DNA from: Sphagnum compactum
Lineage: Eukaryota; Bryophyta; Sphagnopsida; Sphagnales
Length of the DNA: 64,000 bases
Assembly (NCBI GenBank): GCA_965153455.1
Contig: OZ234502.1
Span: 10,757,495-10,821,494, forward strand
Direction: 5' to 3'
Under the pieces are notes generated by a model. The model searched no databases and was not told where the DNA came from. It saw nothing but the letters and a program-made list of their open reading frames with translations. The first letter of the stretch is position 1. The number at the start of each line of letters is the position of its first letter. The position numbers were made by a program, and so were the translations under genes. Shown piece by piece: positions 33,693 to 45,599 of the stretch.

Positions 33693-34005
33693 GAGTTGTC
33701 TGGGGAGTTGGCTCCTGTGAAAGGGTCCCCATTAGACTAAGTCCTAGCTTGTCTTAGCTCAGCTATTATAGGGAGGGAGGCGTATCAAATCCAAAACAAG
33801 TTGGAAGACTTTGTGCCAACCCGATGTGTTGCAAGATGCGTAGGTTGATAGGAGTTAGGTGTTAGAAGGTGTGTGGAGCTTGGGGGCACAAGAGCACGAG
33901 GATGGGTGAAAGGGGCATGTCATTTGGTTCTGGTAGGGTGTTGATTTAGGTCTAGTTCCAATTTTTGCAATGAAAACCTAGTATCCATGGGCCACAGAAT
34001 TCGAC

Positions 34006-37000
34006 TAAAAACCAAAATATGATGTGAGATTGGGCAACAGTAGTGCTAATACATAGAAACACTACTTGATCTAAGAATCAGGCACTGGGATTTGCAACAA
34101 TAGGCAAAATGTTTTGTGAAAATGCAAACTAGTCATTTATTTATTTATTCAAACTTGGTGTCGCAAAATTTAGTGGCACGTTTGCTAACATTGGGGCTTG
34201 TTGGGCCCTACCTCCACAAGGAACAAGGATTAGTTTTTGTTAAATTTTATTTTAAATATTCATTTTCAAAATATTGGAAGTTTTATTTTAAAATATCGGT
34301 TTTAACAATGGTGGATGAAAAAAAAATTGTTATTTTTTTTGTTGATGAAAAATCTTCATTCATTAAATATAAGGTCTATTTTGAAAATGCATAGGGTAAA
34401 GGATGACAACGCATTCTATTAGGTGGTTCTCTCACTTTGAAGTATCTCATGCTTGCTTTCTTGTTGCATCATGGATGTTCATTACAAACAATGTTGTGTT
34501 GGATTTTAAGTTCAAAGCTCAAGTAAACCTCATTGGTTGATTTGTGTTGGTTTTTCTATTGGAACTACTAATAGGGAGGAGATGAACTAAATGTATGAAT
34601 AGGGCTTTTTGATGGATTAAAAATAATTACAGATATGATGTAGTTGGTTCTTTAATCATATTAAGTTCTTCATCTTGCTCCTAACTTTTATAAACCCACC
34701 ACCTCTCTAAAGTTTCCTCTTTTTTTTTTCCAAAAAAAGATTTCATCCTACTTAGAATTCCATAAAACAAAAATTGGTTTCCTTCTCTAAAACTTTGTAT
34801 TTAACGTGGATTTAGGGGGTGATTTCTTGCTTGGAATTCTTTGTTTGAACCGCATGTGGTGCTTAGTAGTCAAATACAGATTGCATCACACTAATGTGTG
34901 ATATGAACAAAGGTTTTATGTGCTTTTGCATTGAGAGGTAGTGCATTATAAGCCATCACACATCAATATTTCTTAAATTTCTTTTTGTTGTGATCATGGT
35001 TCTTTTCTGCTCCTTAATAAACTACTTCCAAGTTTTGTAGCAACAGTAAAATTAATGGTGTTGTGATTTTCTTATTTTCGTGTTTTTTAAATGTGGGGCA
35101 TTGAATGATTTTTGTGAAATGTTGCTATGGTTGTATTTACATGATCTTGGCATTATACACATAATGTTGCTTTTGTGGAGGCAAGCCAAGACAACAAAAT
35201 GCAAAACATGTATTGAATGTTGTTCTTATGGAAGCAAAACATGACAATAAAAAATATAACGTGTAGGATATCCTTGAAGTTAAATTGTTCTGAAAACTTG
35301 TGGATGAATTTGTGTGAAAGGAAAATTTTCATCAATTTGTATGGATAAACAACATTGTATCTTATGTTTACATTTTTGAATTTATCATTTAGTCATCATG
35401 TATTGGTCATATGTCATGTTTTGTTGAATAAATTGAAATTAAATGAATTTCTAGATAATATATATACATTCTGAATACAATAAATATTTGGATATTTGTG
35501 AATTTGCCAATCTTGTATAAATTAATTAGTAATATTTGTAGCTAATATAATTGTTGTTGAATATAAGGTTTGTTGATATGTGTAGTTGGTTTAATTACTA
35601 GTTGAACATTTGTCAATATGCAATTCATTTTGTGATGTTTATGGCAAATGTCATTAATATAAAATTATGATTTGTAGACATGTGTTGTGATTTCCAGGTT
35701 TCGGGTTAGTCATAAAAGTTAAACCCTAGGTTTTTAACTAGCTCTAAGGTTAGCCATAAAAATTGAGCTATAATTTTTTTAACCCCAATTTGCAAACCTA
35801 AAAATTCAACCCTAATGGCATAGGTCCATAGGGGTTAAAACCTAACACCAAATAGTATAAAAAGTTTGGTGTTTTTCACTTGATCTTTTTTTTTTAGCCT
35901 TGTGTTCATTTTGGATTTTGAACAATTTGGAGCAATTTATTGTAGGTGTGCAAGATTTGTGTATTTTGTTTTATTTTTGTTTGTTGTTGTATGCAATGTT
36001 GTGATTTCCTACATAACCTTTTGGTCTCTTCTTTTTAATGTTTTGTGTTGTTATGGCACAATTTGTTATAAGCCCAAGTAAGAAAAGAACTCCATCTTTG
36101 ACTGTTGTTGGTATTTTGGATGTCCAACAACAAATGTTGGGTGCATCTTTTGAAGGTTATTATCTAAGTTCGCTTGGGTCTTATGAGGTGGTTGGTAATG
36201 GTTATAAATATACCCACTATAATCTAACTAATGTTGTAAGTTATATGATAATTAGTATAATTGTCGGGTCCAACTTTGTCACTACATTTTCTTTTCAGCA
36301 ATGTTCGGCTAAATGTTGGGTCTTTTGTAGAGATTATGAATTTTGTGGTGATTGAAGAACAAATTTGAAAAGGGGGATTGAAAATTTATTTTGAAAGTTG
36401 GGGCTACTATTGTTATTGAACCCATCAATTTGTTTCCATTGTTTTTACGTTTTGTCAAATTTCATTCCATTGCAAAGTTCGTGCACATAGATAATTTGGA
36501 ATGATTGAAGACCTTGGAAATGGTGTGGTTAGTATCTATGGGCAATCGACAAATCATTCATTCTTACATAGTTAATGGCCTACGTTTTATTATGTTGATA
36601 AACTTAGGAAGAAAATACTTTAGGTTTAAAACTAAAGCTATTAAATATGTCCTTGTAGGTGGTTGGAACCCTTGTGATCCCAATTGAAGCATCATGCTTT
36701 GAAAGTATTTATGACAAATGCCACTTGCTTTCACTGATAAACAAAAATGTTAGTTATTACTATTATAATTATAATTATATGGTGGCATTTGATAATCAAC
36801 CTTGCATTAATTATAAAATCAAACATAAAAGCAAGGAGGATTTTATTGTGTACTTTGTGAACTTTGAATCAAACCTTTATTTGGTCATAATTTCATTAGC
36901 CTTGAGAGAATTTTACAGCATAATAAAGGTTTTTCCTTTGTTTGTTCATAGGAAAAAAATCGAAAGTAAATTTATTCTAAACCCAATAGCAAAGGTTATA

Positions 37001-37269
37001 AGATAAATATCTTTGAAAAAAGATAAATCCAAAAACAAAACTAAATAAACATAATGTTCTAAGTTGAAGACCATAGAGGTCTTAAAAGGAAAATTTGTAC
37101 ATGAGCAGAATGCAAAAGTTGAACAAACAATACTTATAGAATTAAAAATGGTGGAAAATGTTGTAGAAGTAGGAAAAGAAAAACATGTCATAGAAGCTAA
37201 ATTATTATTGATAAATATAATAGCTGCTAAAGTTTGATTTGTGTGTATAGGTTTTTTAAAACATACTTT
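34006..37269. other. Long AT-rich stretch without supported genes
   Basis: Nothing here supports a gene. A 105-codon open stretch at about 36,038-36,355 reads LDVQQQMLGASFEGYYLSSL, protein-like but unassigned and followed by stops; it may be an old transposon relic. The rest is low-complexity A/T-rich DNA with CTAAGGTT/AACCCTAGG words near 35,720-35,830. Confidence 0.4.
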
Positions 37270-38490
37270 CACTAGAAGAAATTTGCAGATTAACCATTAA
37301 TATTCAATTACACTTTAATTGTAATGGACACATGAGGTGGAAAATGCATATAGTCATTTTGGACAAATGCCATAAGACAACTAGTCATAAAATACACCAC
37401 GTGGCATGGTAATCAAATTAGTAATCACATAATGTTACAAGTGCATTTGTGATTACATAGTCATGAAAAACATTAAATTGTAGATTATATATATATATAT
37501 AGGAATATTTAAATAAAAACTATTGATATAATACATATTATATAGTTCCATTATTTTCAGCCTATGAATTGTTGATACTTATTTCTATTTAAGCTAGGCT
37601 AAAAACCTAGTTTCAATAGCCTATGTAGGCCACCTAGGCTAAATAACCCCTAGAGAATATTTGGTCAACAAATCATGATTAACCACTAAACCATGTCATT
37701 TGTGAATGTTGGTCTTTGGACCTTAAGAATGGAAACCGACTCCTTTACCGCCAAACCACTTCACTTGTTATGAAACCATAAATGGGTGCATTTTATTTAA
37801 CCCATGTTGTATTTCAAATGTTGCACAAATGTCAATTTTTTAATTTGATTTTTTTATCAATATTTTGTCCAAATGATAAAGTTGAAAGTTCATTTTTAAT
37901 TTTTTTTCAATCATGCATACATTTTTTTTTTTTCCCTTTAAAAATGTAAATTCATTTTAACAAAATAACACTTGAATTTCCTTGTTTAATAAGATATCAA
38001 TAACCATTATTTATGGTGAAAAACTCAAGTACATGATTTAAAATGAAACAAGAAAATTTATGGCTTGCATAATAATAAATAAACGATACATTTCCCAATT
38101 TTAAATATTAATATTTGATTAAAAGTTATATTATCAAATCTTAATGCTTATAATATTTCATATCTTATTGATATTTTGTCCATACAATGGAATTAAAAGT
38201 TCATCTTGATTTTTTTCAATGATGCACACATTTAATTATTTTTTAATAAAAACTTTAACTGATTTCAACAAAAAAACACTTTGATTTCCACATTTAATAA
38301 AATTTCAATGACAATTCTTTTAAAGAAAGAACTCAAGCACATGATTTGTTAATGGAAAATACTTTTCGATTAACATCATAATAAACAAATGATAAATCTC
38401 CCAAATTTGAAACCAATATTAATTTAAAATTATATCTAAAAATCTGATGTAAGACTATATCATCATTTCATTTATTTTTAAAATTTAGAT
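37270..38490 (+). mobile_element. CACTA-like element E1, right end not found
   Basis: Starts CACTAGAAGAAATT at 37,270. Its first 1.2 kb runs in the same order as the reverse complement of element E2 (52,353 down to about 51,300): subterminal TGGCA/CACGTGGCA words, TAAAAACCTAG, GTAGGCC, CATGTCATTTGTGAA, the tRNA-like TTTACCGCCAAACC (about 37,745-37,758), and then AT-rich DNA with TATTTTGTCCAAATG. Inside is a direct repeat of about 316 bp (37,856-38,171 and 38,172-38,485). I could not find a convincing matching right terminus; CTAGTG at about 39,135-39,140 is a weak candidate. No transposase is present. Confidence 0.5.
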
Positions 38491-40190
38491 TTAATATATA
38501 TAATTTATCCAAACATAATAATCCATAATCAATCATAATTTAAAATTAATTTTGCGATTTTTAATTTATAATAATTTTTAAAATTATATTCTAAACTAAA
38601 ACATATCAAATAATGTTATATAATTAATAATTTTGTGGAATTTTATACCTTTTATACACATAATATTTTAATGTTATGAAAATTATGATAAAAATGTAAA
38701 TTATATTATGTATGATGCCATTAAGTATATGCCCAATCTATCTAACGTAACTAATAATTAATGTCACCTATTACTTATATAAAGGTAATAATAGTTAGCC
38801 TATTTTAATTTAGCTTAGCAAGATTGTAAACTTAGAATTTTGAAAATTTTAAAAATATTGTCATAAAGTTGAACATTAAAATTTGTGGAACATTAAATAA
38901 AAAATCATAATATTATTTTTCCATTCCAATAGCATTTGGACTTTTAAATTTCATTATTAAATAAAAAATTATTTGAAATTATTTGAAATTTAATATTCAA
39001 TTTAATATTCAAAAAAGTTGTAAAGAATTACAATTTTTTTTTAATGGGATATTTTGAAACGACAATTATTTGAATATTTAAAAGACTTTTGCACAGGGAA
39101 AAAAAATTAGATTAATTTAGTATAAGATTTATAACTAGTGAAAGACATATATTATGGATATAAATATGAAATTGAATGAGTCTGATTTGAATACAAATCA
39201 TGGATTTTGTTATACAATGTTGGTGATTGTTCATTTGATGTTACAACATACTTGCTAAAAATATTCAATGAACTCAAAAGAAATTTGTAGAAATTGATGT
39301 AATATTTGTAGAATTTTTTAGAACTTGGTGTTCCAAAAACATTAAAATGTCCCATGGGTGAATTAAGTTATGAATTTTGACACAATTTGCACCATGGGCA
39401 AGCAAATGATGAAGAAAGTTATATTCAACAAATGTCAAAATTTGCAATAGAGGGTGGGTTGTGGGGAGATTTTATAGCAATATGTTGGGTATCAAAATAT
39501 TTATAATGTTCAATTCATGCATAGAATAAAAAAAACAGTCAAATAATGATGAAATAAGAGATGAAAATGGAAACATAGTTTTAAATATTGTTTATGGAAA
39601 TAATCATTTTGAACCTATAGACTTATTTAATAATGTTTCAAATAACATGGATATTTCCACAAATGATGTAGATATTGACACAAAAAACAATTGTACATGT
39701 GCTATGGATAGAAATGATGAACAAAATAGACATTCTACAAAACAAAAAAGATTTACATGGACATTCCATTTAAGTAGCACATTAACACAAATTGCAAAAA
39801 TTCATCTGAAATGGACAATACAAGAAATTGGATAAGCATTCATTCATGAAAACCCATATTCAGGTTTAAATACAACATAAATCAACTAACTTTTAAAACA
39901 TATTGATTTTTTTAATTAAAATTTAATATTTGTTCAACATTTGAAAAAATAAATTAAAATGTATTACAAATTTGCGAAAATGACATGGTGGAAAATACAT
40001 CTGAAGAACATAAAAACAAATGTAACAAGATTGTTCCAATGAAAAAATAAATCATAAATGATGAATTTTAAAAAAAAAGTAAAAAAAAAGGTTTCAATCC
40101 AACAAAATAATGATGAAATGAATTTTAATAATAAATATATAATGAAATATAAAATTGAAAATATTGTTTGACATGTTTAATTAAAGGTCA
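38491..40190. other. Very AT-rich stretch, no gene
   Basis: Composition is extreme and dominated by A and T runs. No coding frame, RNA or bounded repeat can be supported. Parts may belong to element E1. Confidence 0.4.
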
Positions 40191-40328
40191 ATGCAATGAC
40201 TCTTCATTATTGTGAAAGGATCAAGAGATTCATCTTCTTAAATAGGATGGACTAATGAATCCTAAATGGTAGCAACTCTTGGGGTATGAGTTTCCAAGTT
40301 GGGTGGAGGTGGCTCCATGTTAGATGCC

Positions 40329-40528
40329 CCCTACCCTACCCCTTGGCATGCTTGTAACTTTAACATCCTTCTTCTTTTTGTTCTTCTTTTTTGTTTTTTG
40401 TTTCCTTGAGCTAGCTTCTCCATAAATCTTGTGTCAAATTTCTCTCTGAGGGACCTCTCAAAAACATGAATGAAGTCAAAAGGGCAATCAAGATACGAAT
40501 CCCATTTGCCTATCAGATTGAAAGGCAA
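40329..40528 (-). pseudogene. Possible exon or transposon fragment, basic protein piece
   Basis: The minus strand reads GKWDSYLDCPFDFIHVFERS, then LREKFDTRFMEKLAQ, a very basic KKQKRRTKRRR, MLKLQACQGVG and a stop. The next frame-consistent stretch (about 40,330-40,220) has ETHTPRVATI. It looks protein-like rather than random, with a Trp/aromatic-rich helix followed by a basic patch, as in DNA-binding transposon or regulatory proteins. No start codon or splice sites are clear. It could be a relic. Confidence 0.3.
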
Positions 40529-40609
40529 CTTGCAGGTTTAGGGTTCCAGGTCTCATAGGTTCAAATGCTTGCATTGCTGCTGGCAGTAGACGGAAGTTGG
40601 TTCCGGCTC

Positions 40610-40790
40610 CAGCACGATGATGAGTGGCGAGCTGCTGCTGCTGCTGCCAGAAGAAGAAGAAGAGCAGCTTGTGCTAAAGCTCCTCGACGACATTCCGTCG
40701 TGTCCTAGGAGACCAGCCTTGTGCACTCAAAGCTTCATCTCCTGCTTTACACAAAGTTACTCTCTACGGTCAGCTAGCCTGATAGATAGC
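40610..40790 (+). other. Possible first exon, with CTG and GAA runs
   Basis: After GC-richer sequence the frame ATGATGAGTGGC at about 40,616 gives MMSGELLLLLPEEEEEQLVL, KLLDDIPSCPRR and then a stop near 40,790. The Leu and Glu runs come from CTG and GAA trinucleotide repeats. It may be the first exon of a gene whose remainder I cannot find, or a chance frame in a GC-richer island. Confidence 0.25.
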
Positions 40791-40829
40791 TAGCTGTGGT
40801 TGTGCTGGGGTAAAACACAAAAAAACGGA

Positions 40830-42480
40830 ATGTGAAACTACAACAGTGTTGCTGGGAGTCATCAGAATTTTAAATGCCTAGCTTCTAGCCTAGATTGTGG
40901 TCCCCACCATAGGCACTTGGATAGTTTGTGGGCCCTTCATTAGGTCCTAGGCTACATTGTGGCCCTTAGATATTGTAGAATCCTAGTCTTTGATTTATTT
41001 CGTCTTCTTCCCCTATGAAGGCATAGGACTTGGTTTTGGGGTGTTTTCCTTATGGGGCTTCCCATTCAGCAGAACGTCCTATGCTGTAGCTCTAAAGCCT
41101 GGTTTTTGCAACGAGGTATGGTTCATCATTAGGGGCATTGCCACGGTTTTTAGGCTCTTTCTTTCCCTAGCAAGCAACTTTCCTTCAAGTATTTTCTAGC
41201 CTCTATTCCTCCACCTTTGGCTTGGATTTTGGCTTAAGAGCTTTCCATTTGGGTCTTCATTGTATTTGTTTGTATAATTTTAAAATGAAAGGTACAATTA
41301 TCTTTTCGATTTCCCTTGATTGTTTAGCTCACCATCCGACATGGTTGTTTAGCATTTATTTTTGTTGTTCCCACACATGTTTTGTCCTCCCCACTCGTGG
41401 TGATGTACTTGGTCATAGGGAGATTAGGACGCATCTATAAAATGATTTTTAGTAGGCAATTGGGAAGAGCTTCAAGCAAAACATGTTCTCTGGGTGCACG
41501 CCTTTGAGGCAACTCTCTTTCTAGTTTCAGCCCTATGGTGATCACGCCTTCATTAGGCACCCTTCTAGTTTCGGTCCCACCCCTATCACCCGACTTAGTT
41601 GGAGTCTTGCACTATGACATGTTGAGAAATATGCTTTTGATGTTAAGGTTTTTGCTTCCAATGCCCCAGTCCCAACCTGATTGTTATGTCTTGCACACAT
41701 TTTCACCTCTCGGATTTGTCCTATCCTTGATTGGATTCCTTGTGAAAATTTTAGCTCAACTCGAACCTAAAACTTTTTTTGGTCAAAGGGATTTACGGAG
41801 GAATTTTTTCTCATTAGAAAATAGTTTTCCATATACCTGTGCGGATTTCTTCGTTTGTTTGAGTGATCACAGAAACAAAACAAAAGGAAAATTGTGAGGC
41901 CTTTTCAATATAGGTGGACTTCCATTTCACGAAAGCCTTACATACACAGAGAGTTTAAAATATGTTCTGTAAGGTGCTCTTTGATTACAAAATAAAAATT
42001 GGTACACATCTTCTGTAAGGTGCAATTCTTTAGGTCCCATCTGAAGTTAGCACCCTAGGCCAAATATTAAACTTGTCACATTATTAATGTATAAAAACAG
42101 TTTTCAACCGGCGGTACAAATCTTGCTTGCTCTTTGCAAAGTGCAAGCCCAATAAATGATTTTTTTTTGCAAAGATCCACACAAATTCAGAAAAAAAAAA
42201 CCCGTAAAAAATATATCACCAAAAAGATATAATACAAAGAGTAACAAGCATTTCAAAAAACATCCCAAAGATATCACAAGGTCCAATTTGAACCATGGTT
42301 AGTAGTGTTGGGTGGTTTTTTAGTTTTACAAAGACTAAATAGAGGTCTCTCGGGCAAATAGAGGTGGAGTCTTTAGAGTTATATAAAATAGTCTATACAG
42401 TTATATAAAAGATATGAATTCAAACAGAACCTCAACAACTGCCTCCAAAAAAAACAGACACAAAATTAAACAATGAAATT
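40830..42480. other. Intergenic DNA, no supported feature
   Basis: Several hydrophobic open stretches (40,990-41,897, plus) show no recognisable motif. Nothing else is visible. Confidence 0.35.
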
Positions 42481-42487
42481 TAAGATA

Positions 42488-42766
42488 TCACAAAATTTCT
42501 TGAAGCTCAACAAATAAAGTCCAAAAAGCTTCTGTGCGGGTACCAAGGGTAACAGTTACATTCTGTTCAGAATTTGTCTTGCTCTTAAACTTGGTACTTG
42601 TTGCATTTTGCAGACGGACAAGGGGACGGTGTTTTCGTTTGGAAGCAGCCACTGTGCTGAGTACATGCAAGCAAAATCTCTTTTGATGGGCAGTTGGAAC
42701 ATGACCTGATCTATTTTGAGTTTTCATCCTTGTGTGCTTATTCACAAAACCTATGAATTCTGCCAT
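42488..42766 (-). other. Small open frame, possible exon
   Basis: A 92-codon minus-strand frame starting MAEFIGFVNKHTRMKTQNRS has even amino-acid use and ends VELQEIL. Neighbouring DNA (42,480-43,550) is less AT-rich than its surroundings, and the minus strand near 43,400-43,250 also reads as protein (ETPLGIALFSQAQYLIW after a possible AG acceptor). These could be exons of one minus-strand gene, but I cannot connect them or name a family. Confidence 0.25.
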
Positions 42767-43825
42767 TTAGACAAGCTACTTGAAATACATGCTTGGGAAT
42801 TAGGAGGTGCTAGCATATTTGTGTGAACAACATTATACTTGAATCACTGAAGTAAAAACCTCAAACACCGCAAGCAAGATTAGAAGCACGTATTTTTCTT
42901 CACATTATAAGAACAGCTTTCATGTGGTAGCGGGCATCAAAACAATAAATCCTCTTTTCAAAGCTGAAAATTGATTGGTAATTTTATCAACAGTTATAGT
43001 CTCAAATGTGTTTGGACCATAGAAGTAGTTACAGCTTGCTTCTGCCCAAACGGCATCTGTTGAACTGACCTATCATCTATTACACTGCTTGTAACATTCC
43101 AAATGACTTATAGAGCACAAGTTCTGTGAAATGTCTGTTCAAGGACAGGGTTTTCTGACTTGTCATTGTTTGACCCTCTGATTCTAATTATGTTGAGTGG
43201 AGGGCAAAAACAAAAGTGCAGCATCACACTTTCAGTTGTTACAACATGTGTACCGGAAAATTATATTACGCATACATAGTTTCAAAAATCTTTCATGCAA
43301 TGCAAGCTCCAGCACTAAAGGAAAACTTTGACACTCTCGAAACATCCATATTAGATATTGAGCCTGTGAGAAGAGAGCAATTCCAAGTGGGGTTTCCTGC
43401 AAAACAGTTTGGTAAACAGGTCAGTCTTGTCCATAGCTTCCGATCAGCTGTAGTAGAAGGGAAGAGATATGTACTAAAGAGAAGTACTTCCGGTCAGCTA
43501 CTATGGCTAAATGAGATGCCATTTTTTTTTCCAGGGAAGTATGCATAGTACATGATTGTTGGGTTTATGAACTATTAAGTTTTGATCTCATCTCGTGTAA
43601 AAATCAGTTGATCAGAGCAAAAATCAGTTTCCAATGTTTACATCTGATCGGTGAACAGTACTATCATATGTAAAAATTGGAAAAATACATATGTATCTGC
43701 ATGAACATATTGCTTTGTTGAGCTATGTAAATCATGTATGAATTTGAGAAAACGTGCGAGTTCAGAAGAAGTTACCCATCTGGTGAAAATTCCCAGATAT
43801 GTGCGCTTTTTCAACTTTGAATAGA

Positions 43826-43976
43826 TGGAACTTGTCGCTGAGGTTTGCTGCAGTTAGCAGGGTAGTCAGCATTTCCCTGTCCGCCCAGGACAGGGAAATG
43901 CTTGGATTAAGCTGCGCATGAGTGTTTTCGCAACTATATGGAACTTGTCTCTGAGGTCCGCTGCAGTTAGCAGGGT
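43826..43976 (+). repeat. Direct repeat of about 40 bp, 111 bp apart, with a perfect 15-bp hairpin between
   Basis: ATGGAACTTGTC-CTGAGGT begins at about 43,826 and again at about 43,937, each continuing to GCTGCAGTTAGCAGGGTA. Between them AGCATTTCCCTGTCC (43,868-43,882) and its exact reverse complement (43,888-43,902) form a 15-bp stem with a 5-base loop, GCCCA. Confidence 0.75.
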
Positions 43977-43979
43977 ACC

Positions 43980-44310
43980 CAGTACCACGTTAAGACAGGG
44001 GATGAGATCAAGTGGTACGTGAGAGTTTTTCCCGGGGCTAGAGCCACATGTTATATGCGAAGCCTATGCAGTTGCAGCACATAATCATGCAACGTACTCT
44101 ATGACCAGCACATTGGGATGCATATGCATATGTAAAAGTTCCTAACAACTTTTAATATGCATGCCAACGTGCTCTTCATAGAGTATGTTAAATGGTCATG
44201 TGCTACCGGCATTAACTTCGCCATATAACATGTGATTAGAACCGCCTAAAACTCTCACGAGCCGTTTAATCCCATCCTCTGCCCCTGGACAAGGTCCTTG
44301 GCGCCCTCTT
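43980..44310. mobile_element. Fold-back element, nearly complete inverted repeat
   Basis: The left arm (about 44,001-44,104, with GTGAGAGTTTT, CCACATGTTATATG and ACTCTATGA) matches the reverse complement of the right arm (about 44,176-44,287). The match continues inward through AGCAC-TTGG-ATGCATAT on both sides of the centre near 44,140, and weakly outward to about 43,980 and 44,310. It contains no gene. The shape is that of a hairpin MITE; I see no clear target duplication. Confidence 0.65.
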
Positions 44311-44789
44311 TAACTCCCATGGACCTTGATACCTGCCGGAAATTCCAAAGCTTGCTTGCTTGGACCTAGACAGGGCAGCATTCATGTATGTTCAACATAC
44401 TAACCCCAAGCAACACAAATTACTGCTCAAGAAAGCAATATGATAATGTACATATGTAAATTACAAAGTGAAAACTGCAAGCAACAGGGTTGAAAAAAAA
44501 TTACCAAGCGACAGAATGTGAAGACATCCAAGTAAAAGCTGAAGATCATGGAATTAACCTTGTCATTGTTCATGACTCATCATGCACTTTCAAAGTCCCG
44601 ACGAGATACATGAAGCTGATCCAGGAGATTTCTGTTATCTTCATGAGTTTACAAGTCCCAACAAACTGCCTTTGATGTATCAGATATCGATCTTGAGACG
44701 ACTGCTGGTTTCCATTTGCTGAAGGAAGTCAAGATTTGGAAGGGCATTCCAACCGCCAGCACCTATCTGAATTCAGCACCTTGGCATCC

Positions 44790-44985
44790 AAACCAAAAAC
44801 CCCTCTCCAAAATTACTTACAAAGATCAGAACAACACAGCCCACACATCAGGTGCAAACCACAACCCCTCTTCGAAGTTACTTACAAAGATCAGAACAAC
44901 ATAGTGCACACATCTGGTGCAAACCAAAACCCCCTTCGAAGTTACTTACAAAGATCAGGAGAACGTAGTGCACACATCAATATAT
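44790..44985 (+). repeat. Tandem repeat, three units of 64-65 bp
   Basis: ACTTACAAAGATCAG recurs at 44,815, 44,880 and 44,944. Units share CACACATC-GGTGCAAACCA and ACCCC-CTTCGAAGTT. A frame stays open across the units, but nothing suggests it is translated. A short TAC run follows near 45,013-45,035. Confidence 0.8.
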
Positions 44986-45177
44986 CGCTTGTAGAAGCAC
45001 CTACCATTGAATACTACTACTACTACTACTACTCCATACAGCTATATGAAGACGCAAAGCATGCACGATGTAACCATGCGTATTGTTGCAAATGGGTTCG
45101 ACGATGCTCTTCATATAGCTTTTGGTGAAACACTTCTAGCTGCTCACGAGAGATGAATGGGTTCTAGCCTCACGATG

Positions 45178-45590
45178 TCAAGAGAGGATGAATGCTTCAT
45201 GAAGGGGCCGTTGAAGGAGTACTTGGTTGATGGCCGGTGGAGCGCGCCGGCGACCTGAGCTGCTTGTCATATGCCTGTGAATGAATGAATGAATGAATGA
45301 AGGAAGGAAGGAAGGATGGACAACGAATTGGTAATTTATAGGTGGAGCGCGGCGACAGCGCCTGCTCGTTTGCTTTGTGCGAAGAAAGAAAGGACGGACA
45401 TAGACGCCCATAATGTGAAGAGCGAATGCAACGTGCCGTTTAAGGGAGTACTTTGGTTGCTGGGTTGAGCGCGGCGCCAGCTGCATGGAAAGCGCCGTTT
45501 GAGGGTACTGTGGTTGCTGGTTGGAGCGCGGCGCCAGGTGCGCTTGTCATGCACGCCAAGAAAGGACGGACATGGACGTCTACGGCAGAA
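45178..45590. repeat. GC-rich degenerate repeats with a GAAT/GAAG microsatellite
   Basis: GGAGCGCG(G)CG-CAG occurs at about 45,239, 45,343, 45,466 and 45,525, alternating with GAAAGGACGGACAT-GACG (about 45,388 and 45,559) and TTGGTTGCTGG. A (GAAT)n then (GAAG)n run lies at about 45,281-45,317. Open frames on the minus strand echo the repeats and have no motif. Confidence 0.55.
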
Positions 45591-45599
45591 ACACTAATT

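Larger units (their letters stand above)
30418..34005 (+). repeat. Unclassified repeat block, copy 2, with two MITE insertions
   Basis: Colinear with 21,950-24,475 (landmarks under copy 1). It is longer because MITEs sit at about 31,525-31,918 and 33,362-33,692. The segment 31,920-33,080 shows little match to copy 1 and holds no recognisable coding sequence; a 181-codon open stretch on the minus strand (32,712-33,257) overlaps the repeat and has no motif. Confidence 0.6.

Noticed and set aside
23668-34005. A 10-kb LTR element with the two repeat blocks as its LTRs
   Set aside because: The blocks lack TG...CA ends, a primer site or a polypurine tract, differ strongly from each other, and enclose unrelated LINE and pseudogene sequence.
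37485-37505. AT dinucleotide runs (also at 51,080-51,100) as origin or matrix-attachment signals
   Set aside because: Such runs are ordinary in DNA this AT-rich and nothing else supports a function.
43216-43548. 110-codon plus-strand frame
   Set aside because: No recognisable motif; the minus strand of the same segment reads equally well as protein, so neither can be trusted.
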